A DNA stretch of 64,000 nt from Melastoma dodecandrum (taxonomy: Eukaryota; Streptophyta; Magnoliopsida; Myrtales; Melastomataceae), in the NCBI GenBank assembly GCA_029817715.1, contig JARUPY010000395.1, forward strand, positions 124,001-188,000, read 5' to 3'. The notes under the pieces are model-generated. The model saw only the letters and a list, made by a program, of their open reading frames with translations. It did not search any database and was not told the DNA's origin. A program made the position numbers and the translations under genes. Positions 1-13,310 of this stretch are shown here, in pieces. Every line of letters begins with the position of its first letter. Position 1 is the stretch's first letter.

Positions 1-73
1 TGGTAGGAGCCTCGTTGTGGCTTGATGTTTGTTTTCTTATAAGATTTTAAGAAAACAGACGAGTCTCCTACCA
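1..73. repeat. Imperfect inverted repeat (hairpin)
   Basis: Bases 1-15 pair with 59-73 with one mismatch, and bases 30-39 pair perfectly with 48-57 around an 8-base loop. The two stems are separated by 14 bases on the left and one on the right, so the fold has a large one-sided bulge. It touches the window edge, so its true extent is unknown. It may be one end of a foldback element. Confidence 0.55.
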
Positions 74-1288
<1,215 letters not shown>

Positions 1289-1559
1289 TAATCATACCGC
1301 ATTATAGAAGTTTATGTAAGCTGTACGGTTGGCTTCTTGCTGCGATTTTTCATGCTCTTTCTCTAGTTGAAGACCCTCATATTTGTATCCAGCGAACCAT
1401 TGAAACCTTCGGGCCAGCATTCGGACCGGACTCGGATTCACCCAGGTTCGAACTTTCGAATAATATTTTTTGAACTCCGAGTTTGATTAAATATAATTCT
1501 TAATTTTCGAGTCCAGAAATAATTCGGACTTGGAATTCGGATAATTCGAGATTTCCGAA
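1289..1559. other. DIM1 3' flank and AT-rich repeat-like DNA
   Basis: The first part is presumably 3' UTR of DIM1. From about 1430 the sequence becomes AT-rich with recurring ttcgg/ggaattcgg/gataattcg words, which reappear in the same orientation at 2215-2378. No gene is seen. Confidence 0.4.
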
Positions 1560-1919
1560 ATTCATCCCACCAAGCCTTAGACAGGCGCCACCTATCGTTG
1601 ACACCATCACTGCACCCCACCCCCCCCTCTCCTTCCTTCTCCTCGACGAACTACTCCCGTCATCCTCTGCACCGTCCCCCTTACCGGACGGACCCCACAT
1701 CGTAAGTATCCCTAAACCCTAAGCATCCGTTCGGCTTTCCATACTGTCTAGCTTCCTCTTCTTTCCCAACACCGAATCTTTCGAAACCCTAACACTCCCG
1801 TCGTCATCCTCATTATCGCCCTTCCTCTCCTTAACCCCAAAATCATACTCCGACTCCGAGTACTCCCTAGAATCCCGCGTGCTGTACTTGCCTGTCTTGT
1901 GTCGTGAACTCCTCGGCAT
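1560..1919 (-). pseudogene. First-exon fragment of a Lys/Ser-rich nuclear-type protein
   Basis: Reading the minus strand from an ATG at 1919, a 66-residue frame begins MPRSSRHKTGKYSTRDSREY and continues with acidic and basic runs (ERKGDNEDDD, KKRKLDS) before a stop at 1719. A further stretch with the same character (SSSSRRRKE, then DGVNDRW) follows in other frames down to about 1590. The start MPRSSRHK followed by an acidic SVRVSKDS segment matches my recollection of a conserved plant nuclear protein N-terminus, but I cannot name the gene. Stops and frame changes within 350 bases, and no recognisable continuation, point to a captured or decayed exon. Confidence 0.45.
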
Positions 1920-2946
1920 GATTTAAATCCCCATACTATATTAAAAAAAAAACTCAGCCCCAAATCAAAACCCATTTCCCAATCCCTTCACCAAAGCAAA
2001 AAATCCCCGCACAATGCCGACGAAGCCCTAGAAAATCCAATTTTCCGAGCCACGGATGCCCCAATTCGATCCAACTAAGAGGAGGGCAATGCAAGTCTTC
2101 TTACGAGATAGGTTGCTGTCCTTTATGTAAGGGTTTACGGATGGTGGGCTTAAGTTCGTGAACTGGAAAGAAAAAAAAAAAAGACAAACTAAAAAATTAA
2201 TTAAATTGATTATTCATAAGTTCGGATAATTCAAAATATTATATTTAAAGTACAGGTCCGAATTATAAATTTCCCTTGAGTCTGATTCGCATACGTTGAA
2301 ACTATCCTAATCAAATCCAAAAAAATTCGAATATCGTACTTGGAATTCGCATATAAGATATTTTGCTCACCCCTACTACTTCCAGAGATAGTCTTATTGA
2401 CAATTTAAGTAGATCAATTATCATCGTCAATGAGTTTTGTGTTTCCCACAAACCGATATCTTGAGATTGCAACATCTTTAGTCTAGTCATTTTGCTTTTG
2501 ATCTCTGTTAAGCAAATGGGATGCAGATAGAGTCTCATTTTTGTATTTTTGAAAATGGGTGCATCGTTATCCGTTTATATGAAACTCCACGGATTGAGAT
2601 ATGTCGGAAGTAAGAATCAAGAAATGAAAAGAGTGCATTGAATCATCAACTCTGCCTCTCTTCTTCATGGCTTTAATCACTTTCGACTGTCATTCTAACA
2701 AGTCCAGCTTACGGTTGTGCGTGATCTTTTAATTTCTCATTCCTTTTGAGGGAGAGCACTTTTGGACATTTCTAGGCCATCCGTTTTCGACAACTTGTTT
2801 CACACTTCACAGGAGCACTTGGAATTCTCATCGTTCCATAATCGATGTCGTGATGACATAGATAATAATCACATCATCAACAGGCATGTAATCACCATTA
2901 TCGAGAAAACATGCATGGCCGTGTTTTTGGTCCTCTGTCCGTCATA
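1920..2946. other. Intergenic, AT-rich repeat-like sequence
   Basis: This contains promoter-side sequence of the fragment above, then AT-rich DNA. The stretch 2215-2378 ends in gctcacccct, which read on the minus strand gives aggggtgagc, an end seen in many small hAT-type elements. It also shares the words acttggaattcg and gata with 1520-1545 in direct orientation. No complete terminal inverted repeat pair was found, and no gene is recognised. Confidence 0.4.
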
Positions 2947-4941
2947 GCAGCTTATGCTGCTCCCGCTGAAGCGTCCCATCTTTTGCTTGATCCCGACCCC
3001 TCAATCTTCCAGCAAGAACGTGGAATTCGCCTTGTCGCTGCTGAACAGGACGAACCAGTTTGACATTCCCTTGTGAGAATTCATCAATCCGCTCCTACGT
3101 CGGTGTCTGTCCCGTTCTTCAGTAGAGCCACACTAGTCTTGTCTGCAGCAATTACTGTAGAAAATGCTTCTGATGGATTGAGATGCTTGTGATGGCAACC
3201 CAAGATATGGCCAGTGATCAAGCCAAATGTCGGCAACTCGATGCCGCAATTCGGCGCAAATATTTCTGTCAGGTCGTCCTCTGAAGGCGAGCAGTGCAGG
3301 GTGTTGTTGGCAGTGCAGTTCCCCTTGCATGCTTCCACAAACTGCAGGGCCATGCATCCGTTCCCTGGGCTGTTGTTCAATTGCAGAGCTTGGCAGCTGT
3401 TCTGTTCTCGTTGATCAAATCCACAATTTCATTTGCAGGGTTCCCTGTACAAAAAATTGGTGTGTTCTATCAGATTAACTTAGAACTAGAAGGGGCACAA
3501 CTGATGTGTCATAATAACAAAGATAGAAGATGAGAATGAAATGCCATGTATTAACCATGCCCTATGACTGAATCTCCTCCTAAGCACTTATGTACATTTC
3601 CAACCAGAAGAACAGTATCATGATTATCTCAAGGTTGATCCAGTTTTCCGGCTCAGAATTTGTGCAGAGCGTCCTTGATCTCCTCTTAACTTGTCTACCC
3701 TGATGCTGGATTATTTCTGAGCAGAAAGGTTTTTCCAAGGAAAACTTCCTGGAATAACTAGACCACATGTATCTAATTACATAAAAGTACACCCGCACTA
3801 AAATAGCTCAGCGTTTCTGTCATACTTTGCTGTGTTATCTCGACATCAAGAACTAATGGAGTGAAAGGACTTTTGGAAAAAGAACAACGTTTTAGGCTCC
3901 AAAGCCATTGCAAACTGTCCATGCCTCGTTCATCGTATTGCCTCATCATATCAAATAGTTTTTCTCCAGCCAGAATACGGTTGCCTCTCATCCCTAAAGA
4001 ACGAATACCTTAACTCTGGAAGGTTTTGGGAAAAGCGGAACACAAGTGCAATAGCAATGGGATATAACAACCACCCAATGACACCCTGAAGGACAGTATT
4101 CCCTGGACTAAGCTTGTAGGCACTTGTTGTGGACCTAAAGCGGCCTTTCGCAGTTCTTTTGGGTGTGTGAATACCAGTGTAATCGGAATCAATGGAATGT
4201 AGTTGCTCCAAGGCACTCATCATCTGCATATGCACCACATATGGGAAACAATGCTGCTTCTCCGGGCGTCCTATCTCCTCTCGAACCATATATAGATCAT
4301 TCTTATCTTACCCCACGAAAAATGAAACAAACACTCAGCTAGTGGACTTCAGAACACCCAAGAAACTAACACATCTTGAAAACCCAATCTAGTCTATCCA
4401 GACAAGAACACAACCCGGTTCATCAAATCATTCTACACCTTCGGAAAATCAATAAGGTCTTTGACAATGTTCACCTTTCATGTTCATGACATTCCCATAT
4501 CGATAAATGTTTCGGCAAGTCATGGCGCAATAACAACTCCGAGCACAGCAAAAAAGAGACATGTACACACGGTCATCCTTCCCCTACCTCACAGTAGATG
4601 GGACCGTACCGAACACCGGACCTCCAGTGTGTCTGTATATAGAACCCAAGAATACACACATCAACCTTTGCACAGGCTGCATCTATAGACAGTCTGCATT
4701 CATCCAGGGGACCCAGAAGCAAGGATCATCAAGAACCAAACCAACCCACAAGGCACGAGCACCCAAAAACTCTAAAATGCAGGATCATCTGCAACCACCT
4801 ACGTGGGCTAAATGGCACCTTTTGTTTTCTTTTCGGCATACCGTGCTTCTGGGAGATGGCATGGGTAGCAAGCAGCAAATGGCACAACACCAAAACCACC
4901 TGACAACCCCTCCATCCGACCATCTTCCTCATCTTCTCCAT
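2947..4941 (-). pseudogene. Broken two-exon GPI-anchored glycoprotein gene
   Basis: This belongs to a plant secreted or GPI-anchored glycoprotein family of unknown function. Exon 1 (4941 to 4842, minus) encodes 33 residues, MEKMRKMVGWRGCQVVLVLC onward, a clear signal peptide, and ends at a good donor (G|GTATGC). Exon 2 starts at 3444 after a TTTTTTGTACAG acceptor; the phases join exactly to give QKH-GNPANEIVDLINENRT. The following NNSPGNGCMALQF, CTANNTLHC and NCGIELPTFGLITGHILGC carry the family's cysteines, and the C-terminal block WFVLFSSDKANSTFLLED also matches. It is disabled: a one-base frame change near 3385 (before NNSPG), another near 3090, and an in-frame TGA at 3001-3003 inside the conserved LED-x-GVGIKQK segment. 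Splice sites survive, so this is a decayed gene copy and not a processed one. Sequencing error could mimic some of the changes. Confidence 0.7.
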
Positions 4942-6104
4942 CTGGGTTTTGCTGTTCCCGACCAGGAAAACTGACAGCAGAAGAAGCAGAAAAATGGGTT
5001 ATGTGGGTCTTCTGGCCCCGTGGAAGAAAGGTTAATCCTTTACACACTTCGGAGAGAGGGAGACGAATATAGCAACACAGCACAAGCCAAGTGGTTTTGG
5101 GTGGCAATGGAAATAAGGAAAAAAAAGGAATTCTTCTTCCCCATTCTATAACGGGTAACTCTTTCAAATGTGTCATTGGGATTTGGGACAAAGGAAAACG
5201 AATTCGTGCAGCAATTCAAAGTCACGAAATGAACAACCAAATTCACATGGAATGAAGACAAAGGATTTGGGACAAAGGAAAACATGCAATGTTCGAGCTA
5301 TGTTAGTCCGTAAAACTATCGAATTATCGCCCTAAAATCGCATTTTCAAACAATAATTTTTAATTTATAAAAAAAATTACAACTTACAACAAAGTCATTA
5401 CTTAAAATACCAACTTATTTAACCTTGACTTATAAGTAATATTTTGAGAGTTTTAGAAAATCTTATTTTCATACATTTTTTTTTTCAAACTAACCTCGTA
5501 TAAATCTCCGTGTTTCGTAGTTGTAGTTGTAAAAATGAGCGTGTTCGAAATTTAGCCTAGTCAAGTTCCAAATGACGGGCAATCAACAAAAATGAGTGGT
5601 TTGGTCCTAGTCCTAAAACGAGATTAAAACTTGGGACCAAGACTGAATTATAGCATTAAGTATTAGAAGAAGAAGAAGAAGAAGAAGAAGAAGAGACACG
5701 TGGTAGGTCTGGTCCACACTCCACAGGGTAGCCGCTCAGAAAAGGTAGAAAAGAAGTCGTAACTCCCATTTCAATACGAACCCAAAGGAACCCAGCCCCA
5801 ATCCAAAACACAACTCCAAAAGTCTCAAACAATCGAATTTAACAGTCCCCAATGAGGAATGAAGCACAAAAAGAGCAACTCCACGAACCCGACCTAACAT
5901 CTCAAGAGTGTCCGAAAACATGGCAAATGAATATATCTAGTCCCCAAAAGCCTCTGCCGGGGTCGTTGCTCCAAATTATTTCCCAGACTCCCTAGAATGT
6001 TTGATTTCGATATCAACCAAGAGAAACGACAGGTGGGGGGTGTTGAGCAGTTCATCTTTTTTCATTAAGGGCTAGGAATCGGTGGATAAAACTGACATGG
6101 AAAA
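4942..6104. other. Intergenic region
   Basis: This holds the upstream side of the GPI-protein pseudogene and the 3' flank of the acyl carrier protein gene. A GAA/AGA microsatellite lies at 5665-5694. Open frames here are short, lack family resemblance and look accidental. Confidence 0.5.
5665..5694. repeat. (AGA)n microsatellite
   Basis: About ten uninterrupted copies of aga/gaa follow tatt at 5664. Simple sequence repeat in intergenic DNA. Confidence 0.9.
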
Positions 6105-7308
6105 TTAACCGGCCATCGGGTGGTTGTATATGTACTCTATGGCGAGGTGGGTGGAGTCGATCTTATCAGCCTCCAGGTCTGGAATCTCCAGCTTGAACTC
6201 CTCTTCCAGTGCCATTACGATCTCCACATTGTCCAAGCTGTCCAGGCCAAGATCTTTCTGGAAATGGACATCCAGAGTTACCTGAAAAATTCGCATACAG
6301 ATGGTTCAGGTAGTGGGATAATGTTTCGATGATAAGAAAATCGGCAACCATCTTCCTCTAAATAACATCGGACACGGAGGCATTTAGAGAAGTACTTCAA
6401 CCATGAGAAACAGAATAAACCCGTGAAAGCCCTTACTTACATTATTAACTTACTTGAGACATTAAAAATGATAATCAGCATTGGTCCCTCCAATCAAAGT
6501 CATTTCTCCTGCCTTTCATCTTGAAATGCTGCTAACAGCCAATGTGAATCACTTGTTCTCTGCCATCTACTATGGTTACCAGCCATTGAATTGGCTGATT
6601 TGACTAACTGAACTGAAATAGCTATGGTACAGTAAATTAAACCTTCAGAACAACCAAATCTCCCCGATCACTGACCAGTGTTTGGCCATCCTAACTATCC
6701 ATCACCAGCTGAGAACTTTTCTCTCCGAGCTACATCTCGTTAAGTTCTGACGCTATGCTAACCGAGAAAGAAACAAGCTAAACAATCAACTGCAATATCC
6801 ATGTCTCACTTTCGTTGGGCCATCCCGATCAAGCCACAAAGCAATCAAAACCAAACCAGGGAAAAACACCTGGAATTGAGATCTCAATTCATTTCCTACC
6901 TATTTGCAACAACGAACCAAGAGCACACATCAATACAGAAACCTACGTGCATTTCACAGTCAAATCCGCCCTAACAACAGGCATTTGCCCTCTGCACTCA
7001 ATCAATCGATCCCCCAACCCTAACAGCTCAACGAACGAACACGACCACATTCGACCAAGGCAGATCAAATGCCAGCAACTGACCGACGAAGGATCGACTT
7101 TGGGGAAGCTCTTGACGACGGAGAGGACCCTGTCGACGACCTCGTCCTTGGACAGGTGATCGTCGCCGTGGGACGAGAGGGATCGGAAGACGGAACCGAA
7201 TACGCCTCCCCACAGGCCCGACGCAGGAGACGCTAGCCCTAGGGTTCTCCTAGCGGCGGCGGAGGCGGGCAGCCGTATGTGACGGAGGACGGCGGCCTTC
7301 ATCGCCAT
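6105..7308 (-). CDS. Mitochondrial acyl carrier protein, two exons, 133 aa
   Basis: Acyl carrier protein of the mitochondrial type II fatty acid synthase; its phosphopantetheine arm carries growing acyl chains (octanoate for lipoate) in the matrix. The protein is also a subunit of respiratory complex I in plants. Exon 1 (7308 to 7084, 75 codons) encodes a basic, Ala/Arg/Ser-rich presequence ([20 protein letters not shown]) and the start of the helical domain ([24 protein letters not shown]). The intron (7083 to 6282, about 0.8 kb) has a GTCAGT donor and TTTTTCAG acceptor, phase 0. Exon 2 (6281 to 6105) gives [20 protein letters not shown], with the prosthetic-group serine in the DSLD motif, then [18 protein letters not shown] and a TAA stop. 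Length and splice position suit the plant mtACP1/2 family. No defects seen, so probably functional. Confidence 0.93.
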
Positions 7309-9213
7309 TGACCGGGGGCGTTTGCGGGAAGGAAATTGGGCTGAAAACTCACTCAGTCGCTCGATAGTCCGTGGGGGAGTTTGTAGTTTCCATTCTGTTT
7401 CAATTCAGTCCATTAAGGACCAGCGAAGAAAGACGTCTCGGTGAAAAGCGATCTACGCAAAATTTACGACGAAATAATGCCGGAAAAAAAGCATATTCGT
7501 CTAACTACGTATGTCGTACCGATATCATTTTTAGGCTCAAAGTCAGTTAATCGCTGAGAAAACACACATCGATTAGCATAAGAGTTTTAATTTTCGACAG
7601 ATTGCGAAGAACCAAATGCTTTTGTGCCGAAGTTTGATGAGACTGACTTTGGTTACTTGAAGATCTCGATACGAAATTTGCAAATCAAGTGTGTATACAC
7701 ACACATATATATAACAACTCGATAAATTTGGTAAATCCTTTTGGTTTTAGGAGAAACCAATGTCTACAGATCGAACTTGTCCAAGTTTTTCAATCTGATG
7801 GTTAGCTGTTCATGGACTAGCCGTACCTACCCTTTTTTTTTATCAGTATCAGCAATACAATTCATATAAACAAAATGTTGAATTGAATCGTACCGGTCTA
7901 TAGTCCGTGAAATATCTATGAAAAACTTCCTCCGCTGTTCATGAAGCGGAATATCAAGAATTAGAAGTTGTTGGTAAGTAATGCTACCGAAATATTTGAT
8001 CGGCGGAGCGCTGTGGGAATGTATAACTTAGACGAACAGATGGTTGTTAACGGTAGTAATAGGTCATGTAGGACGTTCAAGAAGCATGGATAGTCTCATA
8101 GTAAGACTTGTTTGAATCGTTGGTCATCAAGGGGGAACACGGGCAAGTAATGAGAAGGAGCTCACATTCTTGATGTTATGATCAACATGATAACACACAT
8201 GGACTATTTCTTGGCTTAGCAATAGGTTGACAAGGTGGATCAAGATGCAAGATTATATATATAATGAGATCGTTAACATAAATACACTATGTTTCTGAAC
8301 GAAAAGTTTTTACTTTTTTCTTGATGCATTGGATTCTCCTGGTTATTGTGCATTGATAGAGATGGAACAATGAAGGCATTTCTTGAAAGTATTCTTGATG
8401 AGATGTAATCATCAGAATAACCCCCATACTATCTCGTCGGCAGTACGATGCACCGATTGTATGCACTAAACTTTCTGATTTAGAGAGATGACCCAATTGT
8501 TGCATATGAAGTCAAGGGCACATATCAGAGCAAAGGATGCATATTTAGAGTAAAAATTGTATGTTAGATGATTAGGAGACGAGCAAATTGAATTTCCATG
8601 AGCATTATGCCTTTGGGAAGCAACGAAGGGTGAAGTTCAGTAAAAAATTGTTCATTAGTCATGTTTTTCTCATCGTCCTGGATTATGTTTATTCAGACTA
8701 GCGCAGACCTGCATCTATCCAATGGAGAGAGGGCCTAGAAATACGTTGTTACTCATGGACGCCTTCTCGAAGAAGGTATTGGTTAAGCATTGGTTAATCA
8801 GAATCGAGAAACGGACATGCGGACACGTTACGGTGATTGAGGACCATCAATGGATTAGAGTTCGTTTGGGTGAATTCGAAAGGTTGTTCTATGGTTCTTA
8901 CTCGGGAGATATAAATAATGACAAACAGAAATGTCGGCGAAGAAAATACAACGATTGATGTGGATAGTTACGAGCTTACATCGAGAAAAACATTTGCCAG
9001 CGAAAGCGTAAACTATTAAGCTCGAGTATATCAATTAGTTATCTACTATATAATATGATGTAACCGAAGTATGCTAAGGATGAGAAAATCCAAGAAATGT
9101 GTTATTTATTTGCTGTATAATGATGTAAGCAAAGTATTTACTATATGATGAAATAAATAAAGCATGGCAAAGACGAGGAAATCCAAGAAAAAGCGGCTGG
9201 CGATTGCAAAAGG
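7309..9213. other. Intergenic region, no recognisable gene
   Basis: The first 100 bases are presumably the acyl carrier protein 5' UTR and promoter. The rest is AT-rich. The longest open frame, 8722-8958 (+, 78 residues), resembles no family I know and has no codon or motif support. An old repeat is possible. Confidence 0.5.
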
Positions 9214-9615
9214 ATGGAGGCTTATTCCGGCAAGAAGGTTATGATATTCGCGGCCATAGTTTTCGCGTTTCAAAGGAAATCGGCTTTCCAGGAAGTCCTC
9301 GAACACAAATGCAGCAACCAAATGAATCCCGACTACTCTTCCCAGGCGATGTTGGGTACTGCTTCCTTGATCAACTCAGTTCCATACAACAATTTCAGCT
9401 ACCGCATCCTGTCTTCCTACAGTGTAAATGGGCAAGTTATCCCTTTTTGTGGACATGGAGCTTGCAACGGACAGGTGGACGCCAACACATGTCGTGCGTG
9501 TTTGATCTATGCGCTTTACAACCTCAACGCTTGCATCGGTGCGATAGGGGGTCGGGTGAAGCTTGCGATTTGTCGACTGAGGTACGAGGCATACATATTC
9601 GACTTTGTCTGGTAG
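9214..9615 (+). CDS. Ginkbilobin-like secreted DUF26 (cysteine-rich repeat) protein, 133 aa
   Basis: A single-domain DUF26 (Gnk2/stress-antifung) protein. Family members such as ginkbilobin-2 are secreted, bind mannose and inhibit fungi; tandem versions form CRK receptor ectodomains. The ORF starts with a short hydrophobic leader (KKVMIFAAIVFAF), then one DUF26 domain. All six expected cysteines are present: KCSNQ, the signature C-x8-C-x2-C in CNGQVDANTCRAC, NACIGA and ICRLRYE; an extra one sits in CGHG. The conserved ending GGRVKLAICRLRYEAYIF keeps the Arg and Glu that contribute to mannose binding in ginkbilobin-2. The ATG at 9214 is the only one that includes the leader. It is intronless, which suits short Gnk2-like genes. 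The leader is short and contains charged residues, so secretion is likely but not certain. Confidence 0.8.
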   Translation: MEAYSGKKVMIFAAIVFAFQRKSAFQEVLEHKCSNQMNPDYSSQAMLGTASLINSVPYNNFSYRILSSYSVNGQVIPFCGHGACNGQVDANTCRACLIYALYNLNACIGAIGGRVKLAICRLRYEAYIFDFVW

Positions 9616-12600
9616 AGAAAAGGACATCTCCTCCTTACTTTCAAGCGCGATAAACCTTATCTGTTGCATCATTCCAATAAATGGGGAGTTCCATGCTTGT
9701 ACGCATGAACTTGCTTCCGTACGTGTTGAGCTTGTGGTCGAGCGAATCCATTATCAATACAAAAGTATATATGCACGAGATTCATCTTATTTAGCTACTT
9801 GGTGAACCAAACATAGAATCATCTTCTCCGAAGAACTAATCAAATTTAACGACCAGAGTTTTTCAACTATCAATCCAAGTTTCATAAATTTTATTAGCTA
9901 CATGGTATGAAGTCGTCTCTCATGTTACTCCAAAATTCATATACGTGTGGGGGAGAAAAAAAAAATCCGTTAAACCGATTTCAAACCTAAAATTTTAAAA
10001 TTTCGGTATTTGAAATCGAATTTAGGAGTGATATTCAATTAAAACGGTATTCGGGAATAAAATCGGTAATCGAAAAAAAAAATTATTTACCGAATTCCTA
10101 CTTTTGTTAGTCGGACACAAATATGATGGTATATTATTTTTTTGGGAGGATTTTGTTTGTAAGATTTTGTTGGATGTCCCTCTATGTTTGGAAATCGAAT
10201 TGGTGTTGGAAAAAATTTATTTTGTTTAAAGGTAACATATTTAAGATAGCATTCAAGTGTCCAATAGTCTTTTGAGTTTCCCATGTTGTTGCCTAAACAC
10301 TCCATATACTTTCTCGCACAGCTCTATAGAGTTTATCCTCTATTCTACAAAAGGTCATCGGCAGTACAGAACCTACGTTCTGCTAACCCGTCCCCATTCT
10401 TATCCAATTCTTTCACTCATAACCCCAACAATCCCTTCGTAAAAAATCTCCAGTAAATTTACATAGGTTTAATCATTCATTTATAAATCTTTGCACCTAC
10501 AATAGAAATATGACTAATTTGGAAAAAAAAAATTGGCGAGCTGTGATTAGTCGAAATTACACAAGAGGGTCATTCATTTTACCGACAAATTCTCTTGGAT
10601 AATTTTGGGTACAATATATCGTTAGTTAGTTTGTACTGAAAATTCAGTTGAGGAATCAAAGTTCGAATATCAACAATTATGGTATCATTACAACTAACAA
10701 ACACAGGTGAGGAAAATTACTGTACGAATAACTAGTGCCAAGTTATATTATAATGTTCGAATAATTTTTGAATATATTCTTATCACCTCTGAGGAAAATA
10801 CGACCTTGAACTACATGAATTTTTTTTGCCACTTTTTGGCAATTTCCTTTTTCTAATTATGTGGTAATTTCCTTTTCAGTGATTATGATGTCTAATAACT
10901 ATTCATAATCAATAAAAAAATTGAGATATGATGAAAGTTTGAATTCCTTAGATTATAAAACTTGACCATTACCATTTTTTTGCCAACATTTATAATTAAT
11001 TAATATACTCTTTCATCAGTTCTACCATGAGCATACTTTAAAAAACCAGAGATATGATTTTTTAAGTTTATCCGATGAATTTATCTTTGGTATATCCAAA
11101 GCTCTAACTAAATAGATGCATAATTTGATCTGGGTTTATCCCAAAATCTGGATAATCTCTTATATAATTTTCACAACATGGGTATTTTGAATTTGACTAG
11201 TAAAATTTATCCTCATCTGAATGTTCGTTATGAAAAATATATAATTCTAGAAATATAAACAAAAAAAAAAACATAATTTAATGGCATTTAGTGTATACCT
11301 AGTCACATAAATGGACAATGAGGTTTCTTCTCTAATGTCTCTTTAACCGTAGTCTCAAAACTCCTTTAGATTGAATAAAATTGCAATTTAGTACCTTCAC
11401 CGATATAGTTGTTTCGCAGTAATAGTCACTTTCGATACTTGTAACCTTAAGGAGATATTTTTTTTATAGATCGAAGTTATCTTGGATGGATTTTTCTTAA
11501 TTATCAGGTTATTGATTTTAGTGGCACAATAAAAGATAATTGGTTTAACTTGTAAACAAAAGTTGAACCTTCAAGGCCAACCTCTTCTATTGAATCATGC
11601 ATGCTCTCTGTCAATTCTTTATGTTACATTATTAATAGTTTATGAGTATATACATCGGTAGCTTGTTTCTACATTGGCTTTACTTGTAAGACCCTGAGTG
11701 GATGACTTCGGCTACATCAAAGTCTTCCTCGAGTTATTGTCCTTGAAAACGATGGGAAATATTTTACAGACTCCTTGATGAACTCTGTTAGAATCGTCGT
11801 CCTTGTTGAATGCGAGCGAAACACACTGTTCATGCATCCGTGTCACTAAGGTGTATGAAAACCAACGAAAAGTATGCCCGCATTACAAGCGAGACGACAG
11901 TTTCCTTGATATATACATTTTTGTAACCAATAATTGCCTTGAAGATTATATACTCGAGGGAGATAATCCCACTTGGTATTATAACATTCTTCACTTTCTG
12001 AATTATAGATGAATTCATTAAAAAATTTCTGAACTCCCGTTGTCCATTGTATTTGGAGGGATTCTTTTGTAATATTTTAGTAACTGTGGCATAAGTGAAG
12101 TTCATGTCAGACGTTTTGGTATCACAACCTCAATAGCTTTTTTCATTGTTGCAGAATGATATATAAATATCGATTTCGGTCGTTTCCTGCTCGTTGCTTC
12201 GATAAAAGCCTAAAAAAAACAAATAACTGATTTTGTGATCTCATCCAAGCAATACATTCTCCTTGTATTGATTATTCCAATTAAAGAAGCACAAATCATA
12301 TTGTACTGATAGGTAGGATAAGTAGTATAAAAAACAACAGCATCTCCGAGATAATCATATCGAATTTTCACCTTTCCAAAGTAATTTAGTCGTGTGATTA
12401 TGAGACTCTTCCTACATCAAATAAAAAAGCATGTGTCGATCGAATGATCACGTCCTTGCTTCATCCATGTTGTTGATGATGATAGCATGTAAGTGTGATA
12501 CTTTTCTATTAGTTCACATAATGAATCTATGTACTTGTTTCGCGAGGTAATCATTATGGCTTGTAATAACGATTGACAAATGAAATTAATCACTTTCTTC

Positions 12601-13310
12601 GGCTCAAGATTTTTATTCATCCACTTAATTTTAAAAAAAAAAAACGAATTGCGTGACCTTGTAAATTCACTGGATTGAAATAGGAAACAACCGATCGGCT
12701 TTGCACTGTTCATTTATTGCATCAAAAACCTTCTCGAGCGCGAGAAAATGTCGAATGTTGCCTAGTTTTTCCGCTTTTTAATCTTCCAATATTTGTCTTA
12801 TGGGGTTCAAAGTTGCTTTCCCTACATAAATTGTGCAAAACTGGTAAAGCTTCTTTAAAGGGGACTGGGAGGACCATTGGTCTCTCCAATTCTATACCTC
12901 ATTACTTAAATTTTTGATGTAATCTCAATAATATACATCTAATTTGAGTTACTGATAATTGTAATGAAGCATGAAACATTGAACCTACAATGACTTGCAC
13001 CATTGTTGATAAATCCGGAGGTTGTAATGAGGAAAATGAGCAAAAAAAAAAAAAAAGTTGTTGATAAATCTGGTCAGGATGATGAGTAAATAAATGATTT
13101 TTGTTTCTATATTGGAAGAAATTTTTTCTGAGTTTGAAATGGCAAGATTTGTATTGACCCTAATTAAAAGAAGAGGCCGAGGGCTATCATGATTGGTTCA
13201 TCCCAAGTTTGTAGTGGACAAAAGAGAAAGTGATTTTAACTTAAATTAATGGTTCCATCATTTTTCAAGATTGATGGCTTGATATAAAGGTAATCTCTAT
13301 GTTATTTGGA
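9616..13310. other. Long AT-rich intergenic region
   Basis: No gene is recognised on either strand in 3.7 kb. 9960-10100 is rich in aatcgg/ttcgg words and looks like an old repeat. 11700-12120 and 12417-12917 contain open frames of 60-98 residues without any family resemblance. The last five bases (13306-13310, ttgga) are the left target-site duplication of the next element. Confidence 0.5.
13306..13310. repeat. Left target-site duplication
   Basis: ttgga directly precedes the left LTR; tttga at 25253-25257 directly follows the right LTR. Four of five bases agree, as expected for a 5-bp duplication with one later mutation. Confidence 0.6.

Noticed and set aside
1..73. microRNA precursor
   Set aside because: The 13-base one-sided bulge breaks the duplex needed for a miRNA/miRNA* pair.
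4808..5191. 127-residue minus-strand frame
   Set aside because: Overlaps exon 1 of the GPI-protein pseudogene in another frame; only that exon's frame has a signal peptide and a phase-matching donor.
8722..8958. 78-residue frame as a gene
   Set aside because: No family resemblance, no splice or promoter support, surrounded by non-coding DNA.
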